Source: Glandiceps talaboti
Taxonomy: Eukaryota > Hemichordata > Enteropneusta > Spengelidae
Reading direction: 5' to 3'
Length of the DNA stretch: 64,000 bases
Assembly (NCBI RefSeq): GCF_964340395.1
Contig: NC_135570.1
Location: 1,526,001 to 1,590,000, forward strand
This document shows, piece after piece, positions 14,089-28,250 of the stretch (position 1 is the first letter of the stretch; the number at the start of each line of letters is the position of its first letter). Both the position numbers and the translations under genes were made by a program. The notes beneath the pieces are model-generated. The model did no database searches. It saw nothing but the letters and a program-made list of their open reading frames with translations, and was not told the DNA's origin.

Positions 14089-17000
14089 GATTTAAGTACT
14101 TATTTTTCTCCAACGAAATTGCCAGTAGAGTGATCTACTGGAAAGTAAAAGGGAAAATCACCAAATATTTTGCTTTCGTCATGCTCTACGTTGCTTGATC
14201 ATTTTTTTTCTTCTCATTTTGAGGGCAAATGATATTACGGTATATTCACACAAAAAACACAGATGATGTGCACGTCCATAGTGTTGAAATAGAGAGATCA
14301 ACACTAGTTCACCACACATCGCAGTCAACAGTAAATCTTCCCCCGGTAAAATAAAATGCTCAAACATTGCATTAAAGGTAGGGCCCTAGCTTCTGACAGT
14401 AGATGTCATCCATAGTACCATACATCAGGAGGTAATTGACCATAATCAACATGTCATCAAAGTAATGTTCCTTCTACAAGATTGAAATGCAACAACATGA
14501 TTTATACATCCATAATGGTTTGTTTGTTTCACTTTCCTCAACCTTCTATTTTTTCTCATCTTCTCGGGTAATTATTCATCAGGTTCATAACATATTGGTC
14601 CAGGAAAAGGTCAGTTCAAAATTAATCCGAATATGATCACAGTAACGAGGCTAGACCTTTTAACCTTTTGGCGACTTAACTTACTGTAGTCAAATACCAT
14701 TTGATATATAGTACCACATACAATTTGATATCCATATATTAATCACCATTAAATTTTTCAAGTATCAAGTCATGTTCTAAAAATAACTTATATATGTAGC
14801 ATAGTGAAGCATCACTATTAGTCCATGTAATATATGTTTTACAATGTTTTCTTTCTTTTAAAGTAAGATATATTTATTATGAAAACAAATACTAATCATG
14901 CCAAAAGTGAAATGTAAAATGTCTAAATTCTGACATCTAAATTCACAGTGCTGCATGCATTGTGTTAAAGGACTCAAATCCATGAATAACTGTTCCCGTA
15001 TTTGAGAGAAATACAGGTTAATTCAGTCAAGACCATTTTGGTAAATACAACCATGGCTTTGGTAAATACAGCCATTGTAATTATGTATGCATTTGCACCA
15101 ATATATGCATTTTATAATGAGATAATAATTTACCTGTATACATCGTTAATACGAAACTGTACAATCTAATTCAATTAGCGATATTACCTTTTTCGGGCAG
15201 AGCTGATATAGAGTATTGTAATTAGATCGGTATGATATCCCGACACACAGAGATTGTCTTGATAGATTTGATAGATTGATGAAACACGGTGCAGTTCATT
15301 CGGAGCTTTGATATTATACGATATATTTCGTAACCCCTCGTATATTTTATTAATAATATGGGTGGTTGCCATATGACAAAGAAATCAAATTTATTTTCCT
15401 GTATTCTATTTCCACTTTAGTTACCATTTTGAATGAAGTTGAAAGATTGTAATATGGACCGGAGAGAGAATATGTACATTAGTTTATGTTATTGAAATGT
15501 ACGTGATGATTCATTTCTGTTTCTTAGTATGGGGAATGGTTAGAAGTGTCTGTCTGCAAATTAGGTGATTCCCATTCTGTTTTGTAATTTTCGTTGTAAA
15601 TATTATATTCAGTGAATGTATGTATAATTCCTTCATTAACCTCGATGATACAAATATCATGGCAAATATCAGATCGCCACATACACGTTACTATGGAAAT
15701 GAAAATGATAAAGGTTAAAAAAAAAACTGACGTTCAAACTTACAGGTACATCCGACTTGGATGCGAATCTGTGATAAGGCCAAATAAAAAAATGTGTGTT
15801 TCCGAATATCAAACCGACCCTGGAGATTAAGTCGCCGATCCTAAATATTGTTTACATTCAAAAATGTAAAATGGTGAGGATTTATATTTCCTTTCGGTAA
15901 AAATTCTGTATTAAAATTCCAATTCCAGTGAAATCAAGTCTTTTAAGATAGTAAGTTAAACAAATAGAAAAAAAATAACATGCTTACTCGATTTTTAGAA
16001 ATAATGTTACCGGAAACAAACACGTTTTTTTATTAATCTTTCCCCTGGTAATGTAATATATTTGATAAATTTAAACATTTATAATCACAGTTTTTATATA
16101 GTGGATTCTCACATTATTAATATTAATATGTTGGTGGTCAACCTAGAGTATAATTACATAAAATTATGTCTACAGCTACAGTTAACCTTGTAAACATCAA
16201 CGAATGCATGTATACTCGTTTAAAATGTCCATTTACAACATAACCCACTGAGATCAGTTATGCAAAGTTATGCAAAGTTATGCAAAGTTTCATGCTTGTA
16301 TGTCAACTTGAACGATATCATCTGTTATTAGTCTTGTAGTAAGTCCTTCGATCTGTGCTTTTGGGGGTTGTTGAATAAAGCTCTGAGGTAATGGATACCT
16401 CCGTCTGAGCCTTAGTAGCGACCTTCGGTCACCTTTACAGAAAGTAGAATAACCCGAGGGGTCTAGCAGCTAGACTACACTGTCATCTACTCCACCAAGT
16501 TTCATGACCAGAATAAGTGTGTGATAGCGGAATTCGTAATGTTAATTTTACATTTTAGTTTAATATGTTCTTCAAAAGTACAAATGTATATGGTTACATG
16601 GCGTGGACTTAGACTTAAAGTTAGGACATTTTGTTTACAAAATTCTGTTTTTTGAACAATGTACATGGGCAGTGAATTACTGAAATGTGTTATATAATGT
16701 GAATGGAATGAAATCAAGTGAATGTAAAGGATCACTAGAACCGATGATCACCATCTCATTTGAACTACGACTAATATTGAGGTTTGAACTGATAGTAATC
16801 GTGAAGTGTTGTTGTAGACACCATTCATGGATCATGTAATCGTCTATAAACCATCTATCAACCGTTGCAAGTTACTGATCAGAACTTAGCTACTAGAATC
16901 ATTTATAGTCTTACTGAAAAGTTATTGACTTCTACAGCATAGATAGGTTATAAACTCTTAATTAACCAACTGTGTTCATTCTACATAACTAACTGAAATT

Positions 17001-17167
17001 ATAATATGTAACTCGGTACTTTCTCTCACAGAAAATCTCAAAAAACCACTGTCGGCTCAGTGTAGTAAAATAATCTACTTTTTATTGCAGGTAGGGTTAA
17101 ATTTATCGACCATTTAAAAAAAAAATCTAAATAGATATGCATAAGTATGATACCTTGTGAATTTGGT
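14089..17167. other. No gene recognised
   Basis: Unique sequence with a small triple TTATGCAAAG repeat near 16,259-16,288. No supported exon. Confidence 0.6.
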
Positions 17168-17246
17168 GTGGTGGTGGTGATGGGGTGGTGGTGGTGATGG
17201 GGTGGTGGTGGTGGTGGTGGTGGTGGTGGTGATGGGGTGGTGGCGA
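17168..17246. repeat. (GGT)n array with GATGGG interruptions
   Basis: GGT repeats broken three times by GATGGG. Glycine/valine or proline/histidine open frames over it are repeat artefacts. Confidence 0.95.
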
Positions 17247-17865
17247 CGGTGTTTTCCATTATATATCAGTGTTTCTATAACATACAATTGCAAAAATAAG
17301 AGGACTCTTCAGAAGGCACTTTTAATTGCCAATGAATGTCAACCTGTTTGTGTACATCAAGATTTGGATATCCGGCATATCGGCAGGAGATAAAAGGATT
17401 TATCCTATAAAGCACTTTTCTCCAAAACTCTAAAAGTAGATCAGTTTCCTAATTCTATGACCTCTTTGAACTTTTTTGACCCAAGTTTGACAGGAGTCAT
17501 GAAATATCGTGAAAATGTAATGATTAATAAGATCTCTGTAAAGTTTTAGCAGAGAATTATGCAAAGCTGGTGTCAGTTCACTGCCAACTTGGACTCGTCA
17601 TGTTTGGTGGTAAAGACTTGAGAGGTTATGCATATCAAAGGTTATTAATTAGAAATTTGGTGTCATGAGGACGAGCTTAATTACATAGCTGACCAGAAGA
17701 AAATGGGCAAATTGTAAACTGAAGGAAATTACAGATAAGTGTAGTACCGTACATATAGCAAACCACCATGAGTACATATACTAACAGAAACGCTAACAAG
17801 GGCATGTTACAAGTACATCGAAATGACTCTACCCCCGTAAGTATATGACTTTGTGATAATTCATG

Positions 17866-17927
17866 AGTGAGTGAGTGAGTGAGTGAGTGAGTGAGTGAGT
17901 GAGTGAGTGAGTGAGTGAGTGAGTGAG

Positions 17928-17960
<33 letters not shown>
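17866..17960. repeat. (GAGT)n then (TTG)n compound microsatellite
   Basis: About 15 GAGT units followed directly by about 10 TTG units. No gene call. Confidence 0.97.
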
Positions 17961-18541
17961 CTTTATTACTCCTCAAAGAGAAGAGTTAAAACACAAATAT
18001 ACAAAAACAAAATAATAAATAAATAAGTATAGAGTGCATGACTTCATTAGTCAGTTAAACGATAAACTTAAGGATTTTATCCTGAATATTTCCTATTTGT
18101 TCGGTTGCTGAAATTTATACTTACTCTCTTCTAAAAAATTGACATTAAGAAATAAGAGTGTGACAAGACATCATAATCCAATCAAAAGTCTAAGCATGTG
18201 TCTATAAGCTGTATCTTGAAATATTTCCCATTCGTCTGGTTGCTGAAAGTGTTTTTTGCTATCTTCTAAAATACTGATAGTAAAATCAAGTTCATTTAAG
18301 TTGTACAAACGTACAGCAAAGTTAACGTTGATATTATCAAACATAGTTGATCAGACAATATCTCTATACAGCCGTATTACGACATGAAGTCAATAAATGA
18401 GCCTTAGATAATCTACAACGAGCTCTTGTGTGAATTGAAATTCCTTCAAGCTGCTCCAGCTGAAACTTGAACAGTTTGTTTAACACTGTCTTGTGTATAT
18501 CATGACTTACTCGTAATATCGAACCTCCTGAACTCTAATAC

Positions 18542-18970
18542 ATCACATGTGGGTAAATGTGTTGATGTAGTTATACATATAATATGGTAGCAGTTTGATT
18601 TTTGGGTCCGCACACTAAAATCGGCGCTCCCAACTCGATCGCAATTTCAACCTGTCACTGTACTGCTTATTGATAAAAATTACCTAATTAACATATACGA
18701 TGTCTAATTAACATATAAGATGTCTAATTAACGTGTAAGATGTCTAATTAACATATAAGATGTCTAATTAACATATAAGATTTCTAATTAACATATAAGA
18801 TGTCTAATTAACATATAAGATTTCTAATTAACATATAAGATGTCTAATTAACATATAAGATGTCTAATTAACATATAAGATGTCTAATTTACATATAAGA
18901 TGTCTAATTATTAGTATTTTAACAATCCAATCTCAAACATGATACTCCTGTTACAACTAGTTTAGTGTTC
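18542..18970. mobile_element. Dispersed repeat family 3, copy 1, with internal minisatellite
   Basis: Blocks CATGTGGGTAAA, TTTTTGGGTCCGCACAC, GATCGCAATTTCAACC, a TAATTAACATATA segment and GTTACAACTAGT occur in the same order at 28,251 and 50,428. Here the TAATTAACATATA segment is expanded into a 20-bp tandem array. Confidence 0.8.
18681..18910. repeat. 20-bp minisatellite, about 11.5 copies
   Basis: Unit TCTAATTAACATATAAGATG in exact 20-bp register. Few substitutions (ACGTG, TTT, TTTACA variants) suggest recent expansion. It sits inside repeat family 3. Confidence 0.97.
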
Positions 18971-19160
18971 GTCATCTTAAAGTATATAATTTCAGCACCT
19001 CTATCATTTACAACTAATAACTGTAGGTTAGACTTGCGTTTTCATCAATCGCTATGGACTGTTACATCTAAATCATTTTGATAAATTATATTAATGTTTA
19101 CATTGTTGTGATATTGACAATTACATTGATAAATGTAATACAATGTTTAGTACACCCACA

Positions 19161-19180
19161 CAAACAAACAAACAAACAAA

Positions 19181-19214
<34 letters not shown>
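19161..19214. repeat. (CAAA)n-(CA)n microsatellite
   Basis: Six CAAA units followed by about 15 CA units. Confidence 0.95.
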
Positions 19215-19216
<2 letters not shown>

Positions 19217-21019
19217 GTACTTATACAGTAAATCAAACATCATGAAGCATAGTACATTTCTGATAGTGAGATTCTTACAGGGGGCGAGTGATTTAGTGTA
19301 AGGCTACTATATACACAACGAGGAAAATATAGCTTTACGTGTAGAACTCACTTGGTGATGATTTGAGATGAGTTAATTTCTGAACGACAGCACATGCAAA
19401 CAAACAGTATCCATCAAGCTTCGAACAACTCCAAAGTGACGACTCTAGTACAACCAACTATTCCGCCTTTAGGAATGATACTCAAATGTCTACAACAAGA
19501 TTTCTATCACATACACTATATGGGCCTATTCAAATACATGGCTCATCATTATGACAGGCACTCGTTGTGTCATCAGTCGTTCAATATACAGGCAAATACT
19601 TCAGTGAACCGTCTATAGCATGGGATTTTTTTATTGAATACACAAGTGACGTGGTAGGTATTACTCAGGCAATCCTTTTGCGGTGAAAATGAGAGATGTT
19701 CCCGATCTGAAAAGCTTAGAAGATGAGCGCACTGTCGTCGCGACACACCTATCATGGAACATTAGTTGTAATGTGTGGATAATTGTTATAGACAGAAAAA
19801 CACTGCCTAGTTAACATTAATCATGTGACTTATCTCTCGTTAAGAAAGGGGTCCATTAGGATGACGATAATACCTTATCTAGCTTTCTCACTGTCAGTGT
19901 CGATAGCTACAATCGTCTACGATGGTCGTGTGATAAGATACAAGAACACACATTTGCTTTTATGCGAGAATCGTTGACGGATGTTGGATCACGTGACATC
20001 TGTAGTAGATGACATATCTTACATTTAATCATGTTTGTGTTATTAAGTTTTTTGTGACGATAGTATATTATACTAATATACAGTCAAGTGTAAAACCAAC
20101 TACCAATACACATGTACTACTTTCAACAATCTAATATTATATATAAACAGTACATAACATTTGATAGTTTTGTACCATTTGTGGTTTGCTCAGTACGACA
20201 ACAATGATATTAAATTTATGTACGATTAACATGCACATTCTCGAAGTTTATAGACTACCTTTAATTTTGAACTGTAAGTAAAACAAATTGAATTAGACTA
20301 CGTACCGAATAAACGAAATTTCTTCAGAGTTTGAACGATTTGAAGTGTATTAGAGATGTTGTCATATACAACATCTAACAGTGTTCTCTGTTTGACTGAA
20401 CGTCATTCTTTGCTTTGTACACAACATAGAAGAAACATTGAGACTGATACTCATCAGTCGACAGGGTATACAGAGACAGTATGACGTCGGGCAGATATTT
20501 CAGCAGTACGTGATATCGATTGAAAAAGAGAAAAACACAAAATATTGAAAGACGAACAGTTACGAATAATAAGATAAGAAGTTTGACGGACAGACTATAG
20601 ACGAACCGATCGGTTGATTGTCAGAGGGGACACAAGAATAAACATTTAAAATGACGAGCAGGTGAAATAACAAACACCTAAACTTTTTTTCTGGCTAATA
20701 AAATAAAAGTTACTAGCAGACGGACAATATCAACAGACCGTAGTCAATTAAGAGACCTGTGTAAGGATGGCAGACATGTCACATATAAACTAAGGGAAAA
20801 AGAGGAATTTACAGCAGGGGGCCTGGGGGAAAATCTTTTGGGGAAATCTCGCAATCCCCCTTCGCGATCTGAAGACAATTCAGTAATTCCAAATTTAGTA
20901 AACCTCTGGAGGAGTCGTTTAAACATGTGCATTTAGAAAATGAATTTAGATATATTATTATATATGAGGTGGTGATGGCCTAGAGAACGTATGTTGTTAT
21001 TTATCTACGTCTTAGTCCA

Positions 21020-21028
<9 letters not shown>

Positions 21029-21115
<87 letters not shown>

Positions 21116-21155
21116 CTCTCTCTCTCTCGATCTCTAGATCTCTAGATCTCTAGAT
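21029..21155. repeat. (CT)n array ending in TCTAGA repeats
   Basis: About 100 bp of CT with one CATT interruption, ending in a TCTCTAGA / GATCTCTA run. Confidence 0.97.
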
Positions 21156-21278
21156 CTCCGTAAATACTGCTCGTTCACCTAGTCGTTTGTAAGTGCATAG
21201 TGTACACACAGGGGTGTATGTATTATTAACATTTTGTTATGCCAGTACAGACAAAGTAAGACTTCGACAAATAAATAA

Positions 21279-21282
<4 letters not shown>

Positions 21283-21329
<47 letters not shown>

Positions 21330-21395
21330 GGCAGTCAGTCAGTCAGTCAGTCAGTCAGTCAGTCAGTCAAACAAAAACAAACAAACAAACAAGCA
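21283..21395. repeat. (CAGA)n-(CAGT)n-(CAAA)n compound microsatellite
   Basis: Three related tetranucleotides in a row, differing at one or two positions. The open frame over it is a repeat artefact. Confidence 0.97.
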
Positions 21396-23454
21396 AACCA
21401 AACAAACAACCCCAACCTGTTTAATGAATATGTGGATTTTGTGATCCGTTCTCATCACGTAGTCAAGGTGCAAAGGCTAAATAGTAGTGGGCTAACGGCC
21501 ACAGGCAGTAAATTGATCTCAGTTGTCATACATCACAAGTCTGTATAGTTATAATCAATAGTGTTATCTGTCCAATTACTATGTGCCCATGTAAGCATTA
21601 GGGATCGTAAGCTAACACAAAGAGACGGCAATAATCGTTTTCAATACCCCTAGCAACATTCGATCATCCATATCAAGTACACATTGTATACATTGAACCC
21701 ATGTGGAGATGTCAAAGAAGTTAACAAAGGCGAGAATAAGCTTTTACAGCAAGCAATTAAACGCTATGTTGATAACAATACGGTGATGGCAAACACAAAC
21801 AGAGTCTGCTGGAACTCTTAAAGATTGAGTTGTGATTACAGAACACTGGCGATGCAAACAAATTTCAATGGTTAAAACACTCTGCTCTCTATAGAAAAAT
21901 TGCTTGTTATCTGTACGATGGAATTTACTTGTGCAATAGCTCTAATATTCATTGGAAAAAATAGACAAATCGTGGTGTCAACCTTTCGGGATAATCTGAT
22001 AAAACGATATGAATTATACAGAATCCATATTTATCTAAAGTTTCGAGTTTTGATAATGTATGTGTAACTACACTGCACAAAACCGTGTGTGTCTCGTTTT
22101 GTCTCTTCGTGTATCACTGTTTTTGGTAAAAGTTATGCTTCCGGAACCTATAACGAATATTATTTCAACAAGAATTCATTCTAAAGGCAACGTAAGATAA
22201 ACGCATATTGCCAATAGTTCCAAGCGTAGTTCTAAATTGGAAATACTATTTTAGCTCTTACAATCTCTTAAAATTCAAGTTCATTAGAACTCAAGTAAGT
22301 TGACATAATAATACATTAAATTTCCTATTAATTTTACGACAGATGTCGTCAGCCAGCTACAAGTAAGGGCAATTTATAACATGTCTACCCGTGTTGTGTG
22401 GGAAGGGCAAATTTACACATCAAGACAGTTCTAGTGATTGTATTGCACTCTCTGTTACATTCGAGAAATTGTCATTTCCGATCATAATTCTCAGGTCTTT
22501 AGTATACATTAGAAAGAGCGTTGATAAGCTGCCACAGTTCTTATCCATTTAGAGACATTGCTTTGTTGACATCACAGTGGTTTTAATGTTGACTATTTCC
22601 AAAAGTTACAATCTTATATGGAAACAAAAAAAACAAAGACAACGTCGACTTACCTGCATCCATTCACTGTACACACCACATAGCACAATCGGGGGACTAG
22701 TTCTTTGTACTGTGTAGCTAGCTCAAAGCAAATAACTCCGTGTTTTCTATTGTATACTTAACAATACACCGTGACACTGGTATTCTTTTCAGTATAGTAT
22801 GTGACTTGTCCCCTGCTTTGAATTTTGTGATTGAACACGTGATCGAAACGTAACGTGTTGTTGTTATCAAGCAGTCGCTTTTGTTATTGAGTTAAATAGA
22901 CGCTCTCCACACTGTCGACAACTTAGATTTATCTGTGTAAACTTATGGGCAAATTAAGTAAGACGTTGGCCAGAGAGAATCAGTTCTAACGTTCTATTTA
23001 GTTGTATACCAAGTAATGTTTGATGAATGACTTGTTGTGGGGGTGTTGATAGACCATGACCCTACATTTGCAGGTAGTCGAACCTAAATGTACATGGTGT
23101 TATTCGTTGCCATGGTGAACGAATGGTGAATGAAAATTGGCCAGTAAACCATCTTCGCAATGCACTAACCTTAATTACATTGGAGGATTATCGGAGAGAA
23201 ATTTTTTTAGGATATGAAATCGTAGCTTTACAAACATTTGAAATAAGTCAAGATGATACAGTTATAGTTATCAATCATAGAATTGGATATTAGAACAAGT
23301 AGAATTTCATATGGATCAGACGAAATTCGGTATGAATTGTGGAAGTGTCTTTGAAAAAAACAGGACTTGCCATGTTATGTTAATGTATACATCCATGCTT
23401 CAACCCATCCATCCATCCATGCATCCGTCATCAATATTGATGCATTCACACATT

Positions 23455-23610
23455 GTATGTGTGTGTGTGGGGGGGGTGGGGGTGGGTGGGTAGGTAGTTA
23501 TGTAGGTAGGTAGGTAGGTAGGGTCCGAGGTAACTAGGTAGCTAGGCATATTAATTAATTGTCTTTTTTTTAATTAATTAATTAATTAATTAATTAATTA
23601 ATTAATTACA
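23455..23610. repeat. GT/GGTA repeats and (TTAA)n array
   Basis: A (TG)n and poly-G stretch leads into GGTA units. A TTAA-type run follows at 23,570-23,608, which is self-complementary. Confidence 0.93.
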
Positions 23611-25264
23611 CTAATTATTTCCGTTTGGTTGTTTGATTGTTTTAATTAATAAAGACCAAAGATGAGACATTGAGATATGGTTCCATATAGTGATCATAAA
23701 GACTGGTTTTGTCTGTAGAGCCACAGTGTAGAAGTGCACTGACTGTTAGTTTTTGACAAACAGGGTCAGATAACCTATTACAATACAATGTTATATTGAC
23801 AATGTGTACGTCTAGCTTGTTGTTATTCAATGTATAGTCAGTTAGCATATGTCTTGTATGCAGTCTTTCAATGCTATGTAATGCCAATATTACATTGCAT
23901 TATATACTGTTGACTGTATTCAATTAGTGTTTTCATCTCAAGCCATAAGGTTAGTGATGTATATCACACTTGCTATATTAACAGCAGAGATTGATTTTGG
24001 CATGATCTATGTTAGTAGCCTGCCGTGTTTCAACGATGAAAAAATCCGGGTACAGGATACAGTTGTATATTATGAAAAATGACGTAGACTAAATTACAGA
24101 ATACTGTGTATTTCAATGACGAACTTATTAATCATTATAATAGGTGATAAAAACTGGTTAATGTTGCTGTGTATCTGACAAGGTTACGCAGGGTTTTGTT
24201 CTATGATAATTGAAAACTCTTTCTAACTAGATTTATGTTGACATGCAATTGCAAATCATTTTTGTTCTGTCATGCGGTATGACCTTTGACCCCTGATATG
24301 CAATATTTTCCATATTACATTTCTGTGAAAACGAAGCTGACGTACAGTTAGGTGGACTTTATTGTATATGTATGGCAAGCTGACAAAGCAATTCTATCAA
24401 TAACGAAGATAAGTCTTTTATCAGAAACCACACAGTAGTAGTTGATACCTTTGTTTTCATTTTGTTCCCTTTCTTTGAGAGGGGGAGGGGCGTACGTATG
24501 AGCCATAACAGCTCACTGCCACATCCCTGAATTAGGTTAAAAGATAGATACATTGATATGGAGATATATGTCCTGATATCATATAGCCAAATATCACTGT
24601 TGGTATCTAAAAACTTACACTGACAAGAAAAAAAGCCAGACTGATCAGTCTGGTGTTTCTACAGTGTATTAGACCATATATACCCTTCACTATTATGGAT
24701 GTAACGGAAACTCTTTATCGTTCTCAATACTCTTTGTAAACGAATAATTGTGATTTTGTGAAGGCATCTGTTTTACTTCGGTTGGCCATTAGCAGGCTGT
24801 GTTTATCACTGAGTGGTGTTTTCATTACAGCGTACTTTCTTGCCGAATACATACGAATTAAACTGAATGAATCGTCAGTTTTAATCTTCTGTGAAACACA
24901 AAATACAAATGTTACAGTCCAACATTTTCTTCAAGAGCCTAAATGTACTAAGGTTATGGAACTTAACTAACACGATTAACGCGCACCTTTCATTTAAAAT
25001 GGGCAGGATATTGTGCGATTTTCACCGTTCTGAAGTCAACAGTTTATTCAATTGAATTAAGTCAATTAATATGCGTTGAACAGTGTAGTCAGGGAAGAAT
25101 GATGTCCAACATAATCAAATTGTCTAAACTTTTAACATGAAGAAGTAAAATACAGTTGTGTTTGACAGAAGCTAGACGAGATGATGTTCAGGAGAAGCTG
25201 CCAAAAACGTGTTTTCTACTCCTGAGCGTCGATAAGCGTCTCACCACAGGGAACAGCGATTATG

Positions 25265-25437
<173 letters not shown>

Positions 25438-25819
25438 AAAGCAAATAAAGAAATAAACGTTCATAAACTGTTGTCCTCTTCCTGTCTTTTCTCACTTTGT
25501 ATTAGCTGAATAAAGACACCTTGTCTAAACCTTGTCTTTATCTATTACTGTAATCAATCAATCAATCAATCAATTACATGATTACTGTGCCCTGTGGTCC
25601 TAAGGTAAGAATAGGTCATGCACAAATATTAACGTCCTGGAACATGAAATAAAGGACTCTACAACATGAATAACGTCTCTAGACATAGAAGATAGTATAT
25701 AGTGTCTTTACACCAATGTCAACTATTATTTTAAAAGTTGTCCAATTCTTTATCTAGGTATTTGGCGACATCTAAAAACCACGCCATGTTTGAACTCAGT
25801 GCCGTTCATTCGTTTTGAA

Positions 25820-26092
25820 AAAGTTCAGGTTTTCCATTGTTTCCCATATGATCTTTGTGTTATTGGTTTCTTCCCATCAGATGTACAGCCATTACAGATT
25901 GGAAGAACAGTTTTATATTGTCTTTTTAAGTTGATATTAGTTTCCACATCCACTATTTATCATGAGACTTGACATTTTTTACGATTTTATTATTTTTTCT
26001 CGAATCCGTAAAAAAAAGTTTAGAGTCGCGATCGGCAGTGAAAAACTAGGTGGGGTGGGGTAACTGGAACTAAACAGTTATTTGTTTAGGCT
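25820..26092. mobile_element. Dispersed repeat family 5, copy 1
   Basis: From GTTCAGGTTTTCCATTGTTT to AACTGGAACTAAACAG it matches 42,799-43,062. A core of about 105 bp differs at roughly four positions, and the flanks are more diverged. The plus strand of the core reads as a short open frame (LQIGRTVLYCLFKL) in both copies. Confidence 0.85.
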
Positions 26093-26860
26093 TAATTGTA
26101 AATTCGTGACAGAATGAAGTGACCCATTTAATAGAAACATGTATACATTGCAATGTTTGACAACTCGTTTTTAAATTTGTATACCTTGCAATGTTCCACA
26201 ATTCATTTAGAAACTCGTGTGCCTTGCAACGTTTTAGCATTCCTCAGAATAAAGTGCCTTGTCAAAGAACACTTTGATAACAGACTCTAGTGTTTTCAGG
26301 TATATCCCCAAGTGTAAAACGTGTCCACCTACCTAATTTCATATGTACATGATCTCTTTCGTTATCTCACTTCACAGCTGTAAAGCGTTGTGAATCATTA
26401 TGGAACTCTATCCGTCCATGCATACATAATTTATACATGATTGGAATCCATTGTTCAATACAATCAACATCTTAAAACTTCAAATTTGAAGGGAACAAAA
26501 GACTGACAACATCATATCTTTGTAGCATCGATAAAGCAGGTGATTGGCACCACACCTTATACCCAAGAGATTCAGTCCTCAGGTAATGTTAGGCCCTAAT
26601 GTTGACTGACACGGGGCATGTACAATTCTTAACAAGTGTAATTGTCTAGTGATTGGATTTACATGCTGTTCACGATCTCAGCTACACTTCTATGTGTAAT
26701 TTCATTATTCAAGAAGAGACGTTTTCTACACAAACAAGCCTTCAGAGAAATACCACTTATGTATTCAGTTTGGCACTAGATAGTTGACTTTGTAAAGAAC
26801 TCCCTTAAATATCTTGTCTTTTTACAGTCAACATGCCGACACTTCGTTTCTTTTATGGCC

Positions 26861-27316
26861 TTAAAGGGGGACGCCACACCAGTAATGAAATAAAGGTATT
26901 TTCGTAAACCGTGGGTTCTGAAGAGTCATGTCGTTATTTCATATCACATCAATTTGAATATGATTGCCAAGAAATACCAAATAGAAAATGGCTTCACATT
27001 CATTTTCCTAGCAGTGGTCCAGCACTACCTCATATGAGTTAGCAGATATATATATATATATATATGACAATAAATATTCATGATGTTTGTATGAATGGAG
27101 TTATTTATATTTATTCATCATTTAATGGTCATGCATATCTGCTGACTGCCACAAAGCAGCACTGTGTCACTGCTAAGACAGTCACATGTCATACAAGTTT
27201 CAATTTGGTGTTTCTTAGTAATTGCGTGAAATTTATGTCAAATAAAACCATGAAGTGACTCTCCAAAACCCAAAGTTTACGAAAGAAATATTTTATTTCC
27301 TAATGTTCCCCTTTAA
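26861..27316. mobile_element. TTAA-flanked MITE-like element, family 2
   Basis: Both ends begin TTAAAGGGG and extend inward as imperfect inverted repeats of about 65 bp, sharing TTTCGTAAAC, TGGGTT and GAGAGTCA/GAAGAGTCA. TTAA sits at each boundary. It is 456 bp long and has an (AT)n run in the middle. A 64-codon open frame inside shows no known domain. Confidence 0.85.
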
Positions 27317-28250
27317 ATACGGACCTACTTGTTTATTTGCTTGCTTGCTTGATTAATTTATCGGTGAAATTAACTAATCTAAAAGTAATTGATTGACACG
27401 GTAATTGATTATTTTACAAGATGAACTATGTGATTAACTAATTCATTAATTGCTTGCTCTTTCGCTTTTTACTTTTTCATTTCGAAAATCTCGTAATGTC
27501 AGTTTCTACTAGACCAATCAACCAATTCAAAGTTATAAATTGATTATTAAAAACTTCTATCCCTAGGAGATGGTATATATGATGTACATTTTTAGTTGCA
27601 AGTCTTTTTATTGTTTTACTATTCATGACGAGCGATGAAAGTGGTAATGTTATGATAACAGTTGCCCTTACTTCATGGGTTTGTTTTTCCCTGGTATCTC
27701 CATCAACCACTTTACATATTAAGTAAAACGTTAAGGTGTCTGCTTTCAGTTGTCTCTATGACGTCATTTATTCTGTTACAACCCGTAAGAAATGATTATA
27801 GTCTTAGAGTGGTATTGATAGTATGGACGCCAGAATTCCTCTACATAAACCAGACATATTTAGCAGCTGTTGTACTTTCACCATCATATGTTGTACATAC
27901 ATACAGGTCAGATTCTTATGATGGATTTAATTAGTTCTCAGTATGAACGTTTTCTTGTTATGAATCATTAGTCTAAGATAAGGTTAGGTTATCAAAGGTT
28001 AGCTTATTTAATGACAGGTGGTATTTTCTTGTTGATATATTATATCATTTTAACGGTTTTCGTCTATACATGTGTGGATGAAAAAGTGACTCGGCCGAGT
28101 CGGCACAAATCGTACGTGATATCAGTGCGTGGTTGAAATGTGGATGTATTCTACTGTGTAACTTGAAAGCTAAACAAGCAGTGCTGGAAAGGCTTTTTTA
28201 AAAAGGTGCAATAACTTACTAATAATATCGTAAAAAGTATAATTATTGTA

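Larger units (their letters stand above)
18971..25264. other. No gene recognised (apart from listed repeats)
   Basis: Mostly unique AT-rich sequence between the microsatellites at 19.2, 21.0-21.4 and 23.5 kb. A 70-codon frame at 24,758-24,970 lacks an ATG start and any known domain. Confidence 0.6.

Noticed and set aside
13790-14198. Glycine/alanine-rich (silk- or collagen-like) open frames
   Set aside because: They coincide exactly with trinucleotide arrays and are open on both strands; no unique coding flank or signal peptide.
18681-18910. CRISPR-like regular repeat
   Set aside because: Units are directly adjacent without unique spacers and the context is a metazoan genome, so it is a minisatellite.
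24758-24970. 70-codon frame with a hydrophobic start and an AG acceptor inside
   Set aside because: Starts at GTG rather than ATG, has no domain or matching donor partner, and could not be linked to other exons.
27064-27258. 64-codon open frame
   Set aside because: Lies wholly inside the TTAA-bounded family 2 element and has no transposase motif.
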